The notes below the pieces were generated by a model. It was given only the letters and a program-made list of their open reading frames with translations, made no database searches and had not been told where the DNA came from. From assembly GCA_963932465.1 (NCBI GenBank), contig OZ010786.1, positions 271,096,411 through 271,160,410 on the forward strand: 64,000 nt of DNA, given 5' to 3'. This stretch comes from Maratus speciosus (lineage: Eukaryota; Arthropoda; Arachnida; Araneae; Salticidae). Position numbers and translations under genes: made by a program. Shown here one piece after another: positions 10,503 through 20,757 of the stretch; position 1 is the first letter of the stretch; every line of letters begins with the position of its first letter.

Positions 10503-11470
10503 CACTATAGCAATTTTTTAAATTTCTAAACATCGCACATTTTCAATTTTTATACCGTCGTATTGGGAAAAAAAAGTACTTTGAAATGCAATTTGTTTGA
10601 AAACTGTATCCCCATTTATTTTTCAAATATTAATTTTGTTGTAGTTTTCAGCACCATTTGTCTAATTTTGGCAACTCAAGTACTCCATTTATGTAGAAAG
10701 TAAAGGGAAAATAGCTGAAAAATAGCAATTAAATCTTTTTGTTGCCATTTTCTCATAACAACCGAAAGAAAATGTAATTAAAATACGTGCTATTTTGAAA
10801 AAAAAATATATAAACGAAAAATTGTGCTAAAACATGGAGCTATTATAAACTATATTTAATTTGAAGTATCTATAGACGCTTTCAGTTTGACGTCATTCAT
10901 GACGTTTTGGCTGGAAAGTGACTCCAAACAAACGGTTGCTATGCATCATTTCTTTTTAAATATAAATCGTAGAAAATGTTACTAGTACATATCAAGTATT
11001 AAAACACTTAGATGTGAGATATAGATATAAGATATAGCTGCAACACTCAAACAAAATAGAAAATACAACATAGAAACCGTTTGTTTGGTATCAGTTTCCA
11101 ACCAAAACGTCAGGACTGACGTCACGACTGAAATCGTCTATATTAATATTACAAACAAATGAATGCCTATGAATCATTAGATAGCCGTTTTTTTCTGCCA
11201 AGTTTCTTTAATTACGGGTTGTTTTTGCTGCTTTATTGTGTACTATTTTGCGATAGTGACATCCTATGCATGCTTTACTGTAGATGTTTAAGAGTGGATC
11301 GTAAATGTGGAATACTTAAGCGGATGCTAATGACGTCATTTTACATAAAATAAAAGTGTGTGCTTTAAGTCTTAAAATTGAAATATGTTTTGTACTATTT
11401 ATATATACATATATTTTTTTTTCATCGGGGGCAAAACTATATTGTGAAAAAGCAGAATTCTTATTTTCTA
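10503..11470 (+). repeat. Dispersed repeat, copy 1 (inverted relative at 29.5-31.27 kb)
   Basis: Several blocks are shared with the minus strand of 29520-31271. Examples are CTCAAGTACTCCATTTATG..., TTTTGTTGCCATTTTC, AACATGGAGCTATTATAAAC, and the distal AAAAAGCAGAATTC block. Two insertions break the alignment. The first is a 264-bp MITE in this copy (10875-11138). The second is about 1 kb of extra sequence in the other copy (29600-30665). No coding domain is visible and the family is unknown. Confidence 0.75.
10875..11138. mobile_element. 264-bp MITE with long TIRs, each holding a CRE palindrome
   Basis: The ends GACGCTTTCAGT and its counterpart ACTGAAATCGTC begin imperfect inverted repeats of about 70 bp (about 80% identical by eye). 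The flanks are TATA (10871-10874 and 11139-11142). The related sequence at about 30905 lacks the element and has a single TATA at the equivalent point, giving empty-site evidence for a 4-bp target duplication. Each TIR contains a perfect TGACGTCA (10888-10895 and 11117-11124), the ATF/CREB binding palindrome. It is non-coding. The superfamily is uncertain. Confidence 0.85.
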
Positions 11471-12556
11471 GTTTTAAATATACTTTCTCCAAAACATGTT
11501 TATAAATGCTGTTTAAGATAACTTAAAGGAGCTATTACCTAAAAAACAGGCAGTTATGATACATAATTACCATTGATACTTATCATATATAATATGTAAT
11601 ACTTATGATATGCAATATTTATTGTTAAAGGGGATACACAGAAAAGCAAAACAAGAAAAACCTATTACAATAACCTCTGGAATACTGAACCAGTTGAAAC
11701 CGAATTGGTACAGTGTACTGATATTGCAAAAATCTTGGATGAATTCTTTATTCAAATATGATGTTCTTATACTTTGCATACAGGAACACAAAAAAATTTC
11801 GATGACGTTTTTGATTATATAACATCCTTCGGTCAATGTTTAAACTAAGATTTCTGCAATTTTTTTTAAAAAATTATGTAATTGCCACATATCTATTCAA
11901 TTATGTTTTGGAAGAGTAATCAAAAGTTTCCCTGTAAATTGCCTTCCTTGCCAAAGTAGCCAACTTAGAAGGAGCGAGATCAATTTGTTTGCTTTTTATT
12001 AAATCTGATGTAACATTTAAAAACAATCTACCTACTCATTTGACTGAGCCTGACACACTTATTTTTCTTTTAAAATCCTTAAATTTTTGAAATATATATA
12101 GTAGGTATCAAAAGAAGAAAAGTAACTCATAAAGGGGGGAAATAGCTTTTAAATTCCTGTCGATGAGGAAAAATATTTTTATTTTTATTTTACTAAAATA
12201 TTGTAAAACAGTCAACATTTTTTAAAAGCAAATTAACGAAAAGCATTGTATTTTCTACAATTCTTTATTGAAAAACAAAAGAACTCGGGTTATTAGCCGA
12301 CATTTTTTTTTCTTCAAAAGTTATATATAGAAGGAATTTAAGAAAGATTTAGTGTATAGATTCCATTAGAATTAGTATAACGTTTTATAAGAGACTTTGT
12401 AACTTTCAAGGAAGTGGATTGCAAATGCTCGATTCTCTGTTTATTTCATCCTTCTTTTCCCGTAGAACCTTTATCTGATGTCAATTCAAGTTAAATATTT
12501 TTTTCCCGAAACAGTAAAGGAATTCTCAGCGGAACAATGAATGGGCAATCATTTCT
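11471..12556. other. AT-rich stretch, nothing recognised
   Basis: The two overlapping short frames around 11603-11836 are on opposite strands and resemble no family. No repeat structure was evident. Confidence 0.4.
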
Positions 12557-12574
12557 CTCTCTCTTTCTCTCTTG

Positions 12575-12818
12575 GCCCCACCAGTGGCCGAGAGGTTCTG
12601 CTCTCGAAGCTGGTAGACGGGAGGTGCTGGGTTCGATCCCAATCGCGCCCGTCGGCCTAATCGTTCGGAGTTTTCGTGGTTTTCTTCGAGCCGTGGATCT
12701 TCCATGCGTTAATACGGATTAGGTTCCCTTAGAAAGACCCCCACGGAGGGCACTCCCCCCGGGCCTATATCCCTCGTGTAGATAATTGGCCGTCAAAAAT
12801 CAACCCAACCCAACTCAA
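12575..12818 (+). mobile_element. tRNA-derived SINE, copy 2
   Basis: This 244-bp element belongs to the same family as 8690-8937 (roughly 85-90% alike by eye). The tRNA Ser/Leu-like head has A-box-like AGTGGCCGAGAGG and B-box GGGTTCGATCCC, then the shared body and an AACCCAACCCAACTCAA tail. An 18-bp target duplication CTCTCTCTTTCTCTCTTG flanks it (12557-12574 and 12819-12836). The target is itself CT-rich, so the duplication length is slightly ambiguous. This copy keeps the better B-box and looks younger than copy 1. Confidence 0.87.
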
Positions 12819-13019
12819 CTCTCTCTTTCTCTCTTGTTTTTTTGTAGTGCTGTCCTAGAAAAAAAGTATGTATTATAACAAGACAGAAAAAATTGTTAGA
12901 AAGAAGATATTTTAAAAGAAAATTTTTTGTGTATCATCTTAATGAAAATTTAAGTATAAGGCGCAAATAAAAAACTTAATTTTAAAAGAATCTAAGAATA
13001 GTCAAAAGGACTATTTAAG

Positions 13020-13262
13020 AAGAAGGATTGAATTGGGATTCGTTAGGCATCAGCCAGTTTCAGCCATATTAATATAGTGTCTGGGAGGGCTTTTCAGGGC
13101 AAAATGACTCGAAACCGAATAATCGTTCTCGTACCAGGAAAACCCTGAAAAAATTGCACAAGTCACCAGCCCAGAACGCACTGGTATCAAATCCGCATAC
13201 ATCGATCCAGGCCTCTTACTCTATGGTCAATTTGCTAACCACAGGGCTGAGTTGTCCCTTTA
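13020..13262 (-). repeat. Possible third SINE, different family, degenerate
   Basis: In sense (minus strand) the segment starts CAACTCAGCCCTGTGGTTAG, like the D-arm side of a tRNA. A B-box-like GGATTTGATACC follows about 60 bp later, then a GC-richer body ending near CAATTCAATCCTTCTT. Base composition stands out from the AT-rich surroundings. I found no target duplication, so it could instead be another repeat or a fragment. Confidence 0.35.
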
Positions 13263-15404
13263 AGGATTAAGAAACAGTTTAATAAGGTGTTCTGGGGTAG
13301 TAATGGCAGGGAGGCTAATAACGCCAAGTGCTAATATTACGCATAATTATCAAGGAATCCCGAAAATGGCACTTACGGGTTCCCCGCAGAAGAGCTTTGA
13401 GTCATTTGAATCACAAACAATCGCTAAAAGCTAATTTGTTCCATTTGTAAACCATATCACTGGAAGAAGCACATAAGAATCAACGTCCTATCTAAAATTT
13501 GAGAGGTAAGTTATGTGATCTGAAGACTATATAGTTATTAGGAAATACTTTGTTTATTACATAAATTTGTAATGTATTTCATATACATTCAAAATATTGT
13601 GGAAGATTTTATATGTGTTCGCAAGGTAGTTTGTAGTTTAAAATATACTGCGCAATAAACACACTGGGATAATGATTCCATCCATTGGCGTTATTACTCG
13701 TTTGAACTCCGTCCGTGCTGGAACTACATCCGAAGAGGGTTTATTTTTTATTTTATGCATGAAAGAGCATTATTGTCATTGTTGAAAACCAAAAAGGATA
13801 CAGAGAAATTTGTATGGCCTAAGTGCAGCTAATTTTTTATGTCTGAAGAATAAAATATCAAATTATTATCACTGCATCTTATCACAATTGATGGAAAGTA
13901 AGATAAATTTGTCGATTTCTCGGGCTGCAGAGTTTGTATCTATAGAAATGGACAATTTACATGCTATTATTCCATCATATTTTCTAGTTTTGGTTGCATG
14001 ACGTTATTACCCACCTATGTGGGTAAGCTTTTAGTGGAAGATATGCTTATTCCAATTCTTATAATTCTAGAGGTAATAGGTATACAGCTTCTATAGATAG
14101 ACGTAAATATACAGAAAGAAATTACATGGAAAATAGGTATGCTGATTCTAAAGATAGAGATCAATATACAGAATATACGAAGACATTGGATAACGCATCT
14201 GCATAACGTGATAAGTTTTTATTTTATGTTTATCTGTTTATGTGTCTAAATTTTTGTAAGAAGTAACTGACGAGGTCACCAGAAACGTCAGGATGACCGA
14301 AAATTTGGGAATGAAAGATAAGACTCAATGGTTAAATTAACGTGATATCTCAAGCGAGACTGGTAAAAGGTGAACTCAAAATTGCAGAGCGAGATGTTGT
14401 TGTTCTATAGATATTCAGCAATGGAGTCGTTTGGTAATTTTTAACGCAAAGTTCAGGGAAGCTTTTGTGAATTAATTGTACGATATTATTTTGAATATTA
14501 AGCTGTATGTTTCTTGATATATTAAACCTTTTTATAGCTATTCACAGTTTGGAGAACATTAGTTTCGATTAAGCAGCACAGTACTCACATTAAAACCCAC
14601 GTATATATATATATATATACAGATATATAAATATAGCTGTTTTATTTGAATTTTGGACAGCATAGTTTATTTAACTTATGATGTGAGCGAGGAAAAATTA
14701 ACTAACTCTTTGGTATTTATTTATAGTCTATAATTTGAACGCATGAGATATAAAAAGCAAAATTCACGAATCACTTTAGGCTTTGAAAATCAGGAAAGTG
14801 TAATTTCTTTTTGCTTTATAACTCATGAAGCATTGCCCCGGAAGCGATGAATGTTGGTTGTACTATGCCGATATGGATTGTTATACAAATATCGTATAAA
14901 CTACTGTTTTTAAGAGTTAATAGCGCATTGTCAAATTAAGTGTCTTCAAGGGCTTATCTTCAAGTTCGTATAATTTTAGCATTCTACAATTATTTAAAAA
15001 ATCAATAAATTACGTTTCACACATCACTCTACTTATATATGTCTGTGTGTGTGTGTGTGAGGGGGGGGGTGCATTCATGAACTATAACACAACAATATTT
15101 ATTATTATTTTGTAAATGGCAGAAAGAATAAAACATAACTCAATGCTCGCAGTGTTCTTAAAATTTTCTACTTTTGTTAGCACTGTAATGAAACAATAAA
15201 AATTGTGGTAAATTTGTATTGCAACACCGTAAAAAAAATCTGTAGTTATACAGATGTAAAGTTGCATGCTCACTAAATTTTCATCTGTAACGGTACAAAT
15301 AAAGCTGCAAATCTACAAAACTAGTTTTTTGTAAAGCTTCAGAAATCTGTAAATGTACAAATGAATCTGCTAAAATTACAGTAAACTTACTAAAATTTAT
15401 CTGT
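13263..15404. other. Mostly AT-rich DNA, short simple repeats
   Basis: The stretch holds a TA run (about 14604-14621), a GT run (15044-15058) followed by nine G (15061-15069), and short inverted copies of TAATAACGCCAA near 13316 and 13690. Its short frames match no family I know. Confidence 0.4.
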
Positions 15405-15605
15405 AACCCTGGTTGCAGTTACATGAAAAGTTCTAGGTATCCCAGTTTCCTAAAAAATTCTTAGTAACCTTACAGATTTTTTTATTTTCGTCACAAAAGT
15501 GTGTCTGTTACATGAATTTTTGTTGTTGCCGTTACTTAAATATTCTAGGAATCCCAGTTTCCTAGAAAAACTTTAATAATTTTACAGATTTTTTTTTTTT
15601 TTTTT
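15405..15605 (+). repeat. Two tandem units of the repeat also seen at 1-80
   Basis: Two units about 112 bp apart share a GTTGC.GTTAC start, a (C/T)CAGTTTCCTA core and an ATTTTACAGATTTTTTT end. The window start carries a third copy. Upstream (15290-15400) are related short motifs of the type TCTGTAAATGTACAAAT. Confidence 0.6.
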
Positions 15606-16505
15606 TTACAGTTAAATGTTAAAGGAATGTACGAAGATTTTTTTTCTTTTAAAATAGCGGTAGCAAAGGCGAACAAATTTAAGAACGCTGCAAGCCCTGC
15701 ATAACCGCATTTCAAAATATATATATGTGTGAAATGAAATTTTCTTTAATTAAAAATAAAAAACTTAAAAATACTTTTTGTCATAGTCGATATATGTTTT
15801 TTTTTTTTTTTTTAGATTTTTCTGTCAATGCAGTAAACTTTTTTCATTTGTAAAGCTGAATAATGGAAATAAACATAAATATTTTCTGTAATTCTTTACT
15901 GAAAACTATCATTCACTAGTTTACTTTCAAATTTACTCTAATTTTCAAATATTACGTATAAACTATATGAAGCGAAATCACAGATCATATAAAATTAGAA
16001 ATAGTATCACATTTTAGGGTATTATTTACAACTTTTAAGAAGAAGAATCCCAGATACTCAGCACTCAGTTTATTTTATACTTCTTCTTCACTTGAATTCC
16101 TTTACTTAAGACATTTCAAGTTAACTATAGTTTCTAAAAGACTAAAGCAATTCTCAGTGAGACAATTATCGGTCAATCACTGTTCCTTTTATTTTATTGC
16201 TGTCTTTAAAATGATGTACTGTGATCTTAAAACAAAAAAAAAAAGTTAGGAAAAAATAAGTGCAACCGAAAGTTTTTTTTAAGTATTCTACTAAAGTGCA
16301 AAGTCAATATGTAATAAAAAAGAGTTAGAATTATAAATAGCAAATGTGCATTTTTTTACGATGAATTATAATTTTCAGTGTCTCTCCATTTATTTAGACT
16401 GGATTTTCTGAGTGAAAAATAATAATAAACATAGAATAATTGTGTAAAATGTTGACAATATTGTTTATTTTAATAATGATTCTTATAAAATATATTTTAT
16501 TTCCT
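15606..16505. other. AT-rich stretch, nothing recognised
   Basis: This has several homopolymer runs and no assignable frame or clear repeat boundary. Confidence 0.4.
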
Positions 16506-16509
16506 TCAA

Positions 16510-16707
16510 CCCCCTGAGGAACGGTGGGATGTATTTTATCCCACTTAAGATTAATGAAGGTTTGCGCCAGAAAAAAAAAAATCAAATTTTACTTTTATAA
16601 CTTTGGTGGGAAAAGTCGCAAAATTGCTTTTCCTTGCGGTAAAAGTTTTCGATGATTCCGGTGTGAATTCGACATTACAGAAATACTATTACTTGCCACA
16701 GAAAGGG
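16510..16707. mobile_element. Probable MITE related to the element at 29177-29377
   Basis: This 198-bp segment is flanked by TCAA on the left and TTAA on the right (16708-16711), as expected for a decayed TTAA target. Its ends CCCCCTGAGG and CAGAAAGGG resemble the CCCCTT(C/G)GGGACG ends of the 201-bp element at 29177. An internal block, CCAGAAAAA...TTTTAC, also matches it in inverted orientation. A short hairpin GTGGGAT/ATCCCAC lies near the left end. Confidence 0.45.
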
Positions 16708-16711
16708 TTAA

Positions 16712-17921
16712 TGAACGTCAAAAATTATACAAACTAGTAATTATTTTACTTTGAATATTTTATTAAAAAATGTATTTTAAAGAACTAATTATAAAAGTCC
16801 TGCCGTAGATGTGCAACAAATCACTAATTATAATGAAATTGAAAACTAAACTTGTACACAGAAAATTTCTATAAAATTAATTATAATTCAAATATAACAA
16901 TTGATTTCTAGTGCTATAGAAATGCTTAAATTAAATATTATTATCCTTTTTAGTATGTATGCTTGTAATGAATACTCCAAGAATACTCGAACGAATTATT
17001 TACGGAAGGATAAGACCTGGTTTAAAAAAATTCTTGTAATATAATAAAATAATATACATTTTTTATCCGTAACTAAAAAAAAAATGAAGCATATTATTAT
17101 TATTATTATTTAAATTTAATTATGTATCGAAAAAGCTGCACATGAGAGGTTAAGAAAATAAAACGTTTAAAAAAATAATTAAAATTCCAATTTTAAAATT
17201 TAAATTCTGAGTATTTTTTCCGACTGGTAAATCTAATATTCAAAACTAAGTTCTTGCTTTTGTTCCAGCCCAACATTAATAAATTTCAGATCACAAATTC
17301 GAACTAACTTTAAGATCAAAATTGTTGATCGATGCGCGTTTCTCTTCTTTGTGGTCAGAGCAGAATCCTGATACAGCAAAACCCATTGGTATGTCACAAC
17401 ACTGGATAACTTTTGGCCAATGGACCTTATAGACATGTCGTCACGCACCGGAGCTGATCGTATTTTTATCCGCCATTTAAGCCACTGTTCCAAAGAACGT
17501 AGACTCTCCATTTCTTTGACTGTACCTCCAGAATGCCAGTATGTGCAGGCACAAATACTGCCAGCAAACAAGCTTTAGCCTCGGCCCAGGTTGAAAGCAC
17601 AAATTTAAAACAGAAAATTTTCAAATTTAGCGAATGTTCTGTGATCCAGAACACCATTTTGAATTTAGATTACAATATATTAAGTATCTACTGCTGCAAC
17701 AATATTTTTTTGCGGCTTGCACAACAAACAAGGATTAACAGGACATACTACATAGAGCACTATGCTAATATTCAAAAGCAAATACTGCCAGCAGACGAAT
17801 TTTATTCTCGACCACGGGTCGCGTGCATAAGGTGCGTGCATAGTAAGTAAAGATCCTCCTTTACAGATCAGTTTCAAGAAACGTCACACCCTAGCAATCA
17901 ACTTGTAACAACTACGTTAAT

Positions 17922-17922
<1 letters not shown>
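16712..17922. other. AT-rich stretch with a moderately balanced segment at 17.3-17.6 kb
   Basis: The segment 17330-17600 is less AT-rich and open on both strands (112 aa on minus 17233-17571; 105 aa on plus 17533-17850). Neither product resembles a family I know, and each overlaps the other, so at most one could be an exon. Confidence 0.3.

Positions 17923-17955
<33 letters not shown>
17923..17955. repeat. Poly-T tract (33 nt)
   Basis: This is an uninterrupted T-run. In reverse complement it could be the poly-A tail of a minus-strand retroposed sequence upstream, but no retroposon body was recognised. Confidence 0.9.
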
Positions 17956-17956
<1 letters not shown>

Positions 17957-17989
17957 TTCGCCAATTTTTCCGTTTTTCTCCAATTTCAC

Positions 17990-18060
17990 AGGTTGAGCGC
18001 CAAAAGACGGGAGATTTTGATTGGTTGGTGGGAAATTCGCTGCATGTGGTCACGTGGTTG
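17990..18060. promoter_or_regulatory. Cluster of promoter-like motifs (tentative)
   Basis: A GC-richer island holds E2F-like GCGCCAAAA (17997-18005), an inverted CCAAT box ATTGG (18020-18024), GGGAAATTCGC, and a perfect E-box CACGTG (18051-18056) within 60 bp. Such clustering is typical of animal promoters but can arise by chance or inside a repeat. No first exon was recognised nearby. Confidence 0.25.
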
Positions 18061-18507
18061 AAACTGTTGTATTACTGATTCTTTCCCTCTGCTGGGATAA
18101 TTGAAATTTCTCATTTAAATAGTCGAGACAGCGAAAAAATCGTGGCTTTTTTCTCTAAACACTTGTTAATATAATCCATGGTCCCCGCTCGCCTCCAATC
18201 AGAATGCGAACTTAAATAAGTTGCAGACCTCTGGACACTAGAACGGACTTGAAGAAGATCATGTAATATTAAAAAAAAATAAAATCCGTTCCCGTACAAA
18301 CTGCTTTCTCCTATTTGCCACGTCTAATCCCCACACAATTCATATTACGAGTAAAAGAAGCAGAAATGACGTCAAGATTTGTGTCAGGAAAATTTTTGAA
18401 GATAAAATTCCATTCATACATACCTTTAAAATGAAGCAGGAAATACATTTAAATTTCAAAATTTCTCTAAAACTCGTTGGCAACGTTGAAATCACTATAT
18501 ATATATG

Positions 18508-18758
18508 TGAGTGGATCACAACCATAGTAGACCAAATCATTTTGCAAAAATGAGATATTCCATTTAGAAGGTGCATAAAATATGTTTTACCAACTCTCAC
18601 AGTAAACCAAGTGCGTAAACAGATGGCATATATGAGATTGTATGAGAAAACAGATTTGGTTCGCTGTTGGAGTGGATGAAACAGATTTTATGCACCTTCT
18701 AAGTGGACTTTTGTTTTTTTCAAAATGGACTTGGTCTACTATGGTTGTGAACCCCTCA
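18508..18758. mobile_element. 251-bp foldback MITE in a TA microsatellite
   Basis: The left end TGAGTGGATCACAACCATAG and the complement of the right end, TGAGGGGTTCACAACCATAG, start inverted repeats of about 95 bp. A second strong block is AGAAGGTGCATAAAAT. TA-rich runs flank both sides, consistent with a TA target. Short opposite-strand frames here (18340-18769) are by-products of the inverted repeat. Confidence 0.8.
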
Positions 18759-19698
18759 TATATATACAATCGAAAGGAACTTCTTAAAAAAACATGAAAT
18801 TACAGAAATGCGCAATTCTGAATGAATAGAAATTCATTTACCTGCATTTTTGTAAATATAGTATATTATTATTTTAAATAAAAAATAACGAAAATTATTG
18901 TGTTAAATATAAAAGTACTTTCCTTGTATATTTATTTCTTATAGAAAAAAATAAACTCCGGTTTTTAACCAATTTTGCTATTTTTTAAAAGCTCTATATA
19001 GAAGAAATGGAGAAATACCACAGCGTGGATTGAATTAGAAACAGTGTCACGTCTTAAAGCTGTGTCTAAAAGTTTATAGAAAGTGAATCCCATATGTTCA
19101 GTTCTCAGTTTATTTCAGTTTTCCTCTCCACGTGGAATTCATTTACTGACGTCATTTCAAGTTAAATAAAAGTTTTTCCCAAATCACTAAAGCAATTCTT
19201 AGAAGTACAATGAATGAACAACCGTGGTACTATTTTTAATAACGTCTTTAAAAAAATGTGTCTCTGATCTTACACACACAAAAAAAAAGATACATCTACG
19301 GAATAAAATGGAACATCGTTTTTTTTTTTTTTTTAAACATTATAATAAGGAACTTGTGAGAGCTTGTTATTAAACTTATTACTAAACAAAATTATAACAT
19401 AAAAATGTTTATAAAGATTAAAACTACAGATATTAATAAAGATTATACAATTATAGATGTTAATAAAGATTGTAACTATAGATATTGATAAAGAATACAC
19501 AATTATAGATTTGATAAATATTGAAATATAATATATTCGCAAATGAATATTAATTAAAAATTAAGAGGGTAATTTTTCGTTTCTGAAATACAGATTATAA
19601 AATGTCTTCGTTCATTTAAACTTGGTTTCAGAAAAGAATTAAAAACGAATATTTATCCTTTCAGTTTCGGTATCAAAAACCTTAAGAAACAGTATGTA

Positions 19699-20755
19699 CA
19701 GTCGTGAAAAAAAAAAAAGAAAAAACCCTTACTAACTAATCACAAAAGATTATCGAAGAAAGTTTCTGGCACCACACGATTGGTAGTAAAGTTTACTTTT
19801 AAATGATGTATATAAAATTTACTTAGGGGTCATCTACAAATTAAAACGAATCATAACTTTATTTTTTCAATAGCAGTACACAAGTCTGACAGCATAAATG
19901 AACTCCACTCCCTTCAATTAGCCTAAAAACAAATTTTTATGCAATTCTTACGATACGTTTTCGAGAAATTAATTATTTTAAAACGAGCGTTGTTTAGGAA
20001 CTGTATCCAAATTGAAGTTCGGTACTCGATTGCTGACCGAGAGAGCATCTTGATCAAAGCATCTTAAGTGCCACTCAAGCACTCATTGAAGACTGCTAGA
20101 TTACGGGATAGCATAAAAAATTGCAAAATATCTAGTCCCTTCTATCATAGACGGCCCCTTAAACCATCATTTTGCAGTTTTTTAAGCATAATTTGAAAAC
20201 TACTTGGAAGAAAAATGTGAAATTTTGGATTTCCATAAAGCAGGACTTAATAAATCTAAATCCATCCAAAAACTGTAGGTTGCAATTCATAGTTTATTCG
20301 AATATTAATTTCATAATTCACATCATAAAATTATAAAAATTCAAATTCAACGTATTTATGTTTGGGTATTTTAATATTATTGCTACACAAAGGATTAGCT
20401 TATTAGGAGTATAATTTAAGGATGTATAATAAAAATATGTAAAAGCAATTTAACATTAGAAGAACTAAATTTTGAATGTTTATAATTCAAAAACTTACCT
20501 TTCAAATGACTTGGAATTTCGTTTGTAGGCATAGTTTGAATCGAAAATTTGAAATATCTTGTTAAAATTGGGTATTGCTATTGAAAAAAAAATGAAGTTT
20601 GGGTTCGTTTTAATATATAGATGACTCCCGAAGCAAATTTTATATGCATCATTTAAAAGTAAGACCTTATTTCCAATCGTTCGGTACCAGTAACTTTCTT
20701 CTTCGATAATTTATTGAGGTGTTAGTAGTGGGTGTTTGCTTTTTTTCCACGACTG
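19699..20755. mobile_element. 1,057-bp Tc1/mariner-like foldback element with about 240-bp TIRs
   Basis: TA flanks (19697-19698 and 20756-20757) enclose ends CAGTCGTGAAAAAAA and TTTTTTTCCACGACTG. The inverted repeats extend inward with interruptions to about 19940 and 20510. They include matching blocks such as ACTTTTAAATGATG, GTCATCTA and TTTTTTCAATAGCA. TA target and CAGT-type ends fit Tc1/mariner. No transposase is present. The middle (20041-20075, TTGATCAA...CACTCAAG) recurs in inverted form at 35841-35930. Confidence 0.8.
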
Positions 20756-20757
20756 TA

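Noticed and set aside
13295..14012. Element bounded by GGGGTAGTAATGGC and GTTATTACCC
   Set aside because: The inverted ends match only loosely and no target duplication is visible.
17233..17850. Overlapping frames of 112 and 105 aa on opposite strands as a host exon
   Set aside because: No recognisable domain and no clear splice context. They were kept only as a note on a less AT-rich patch.
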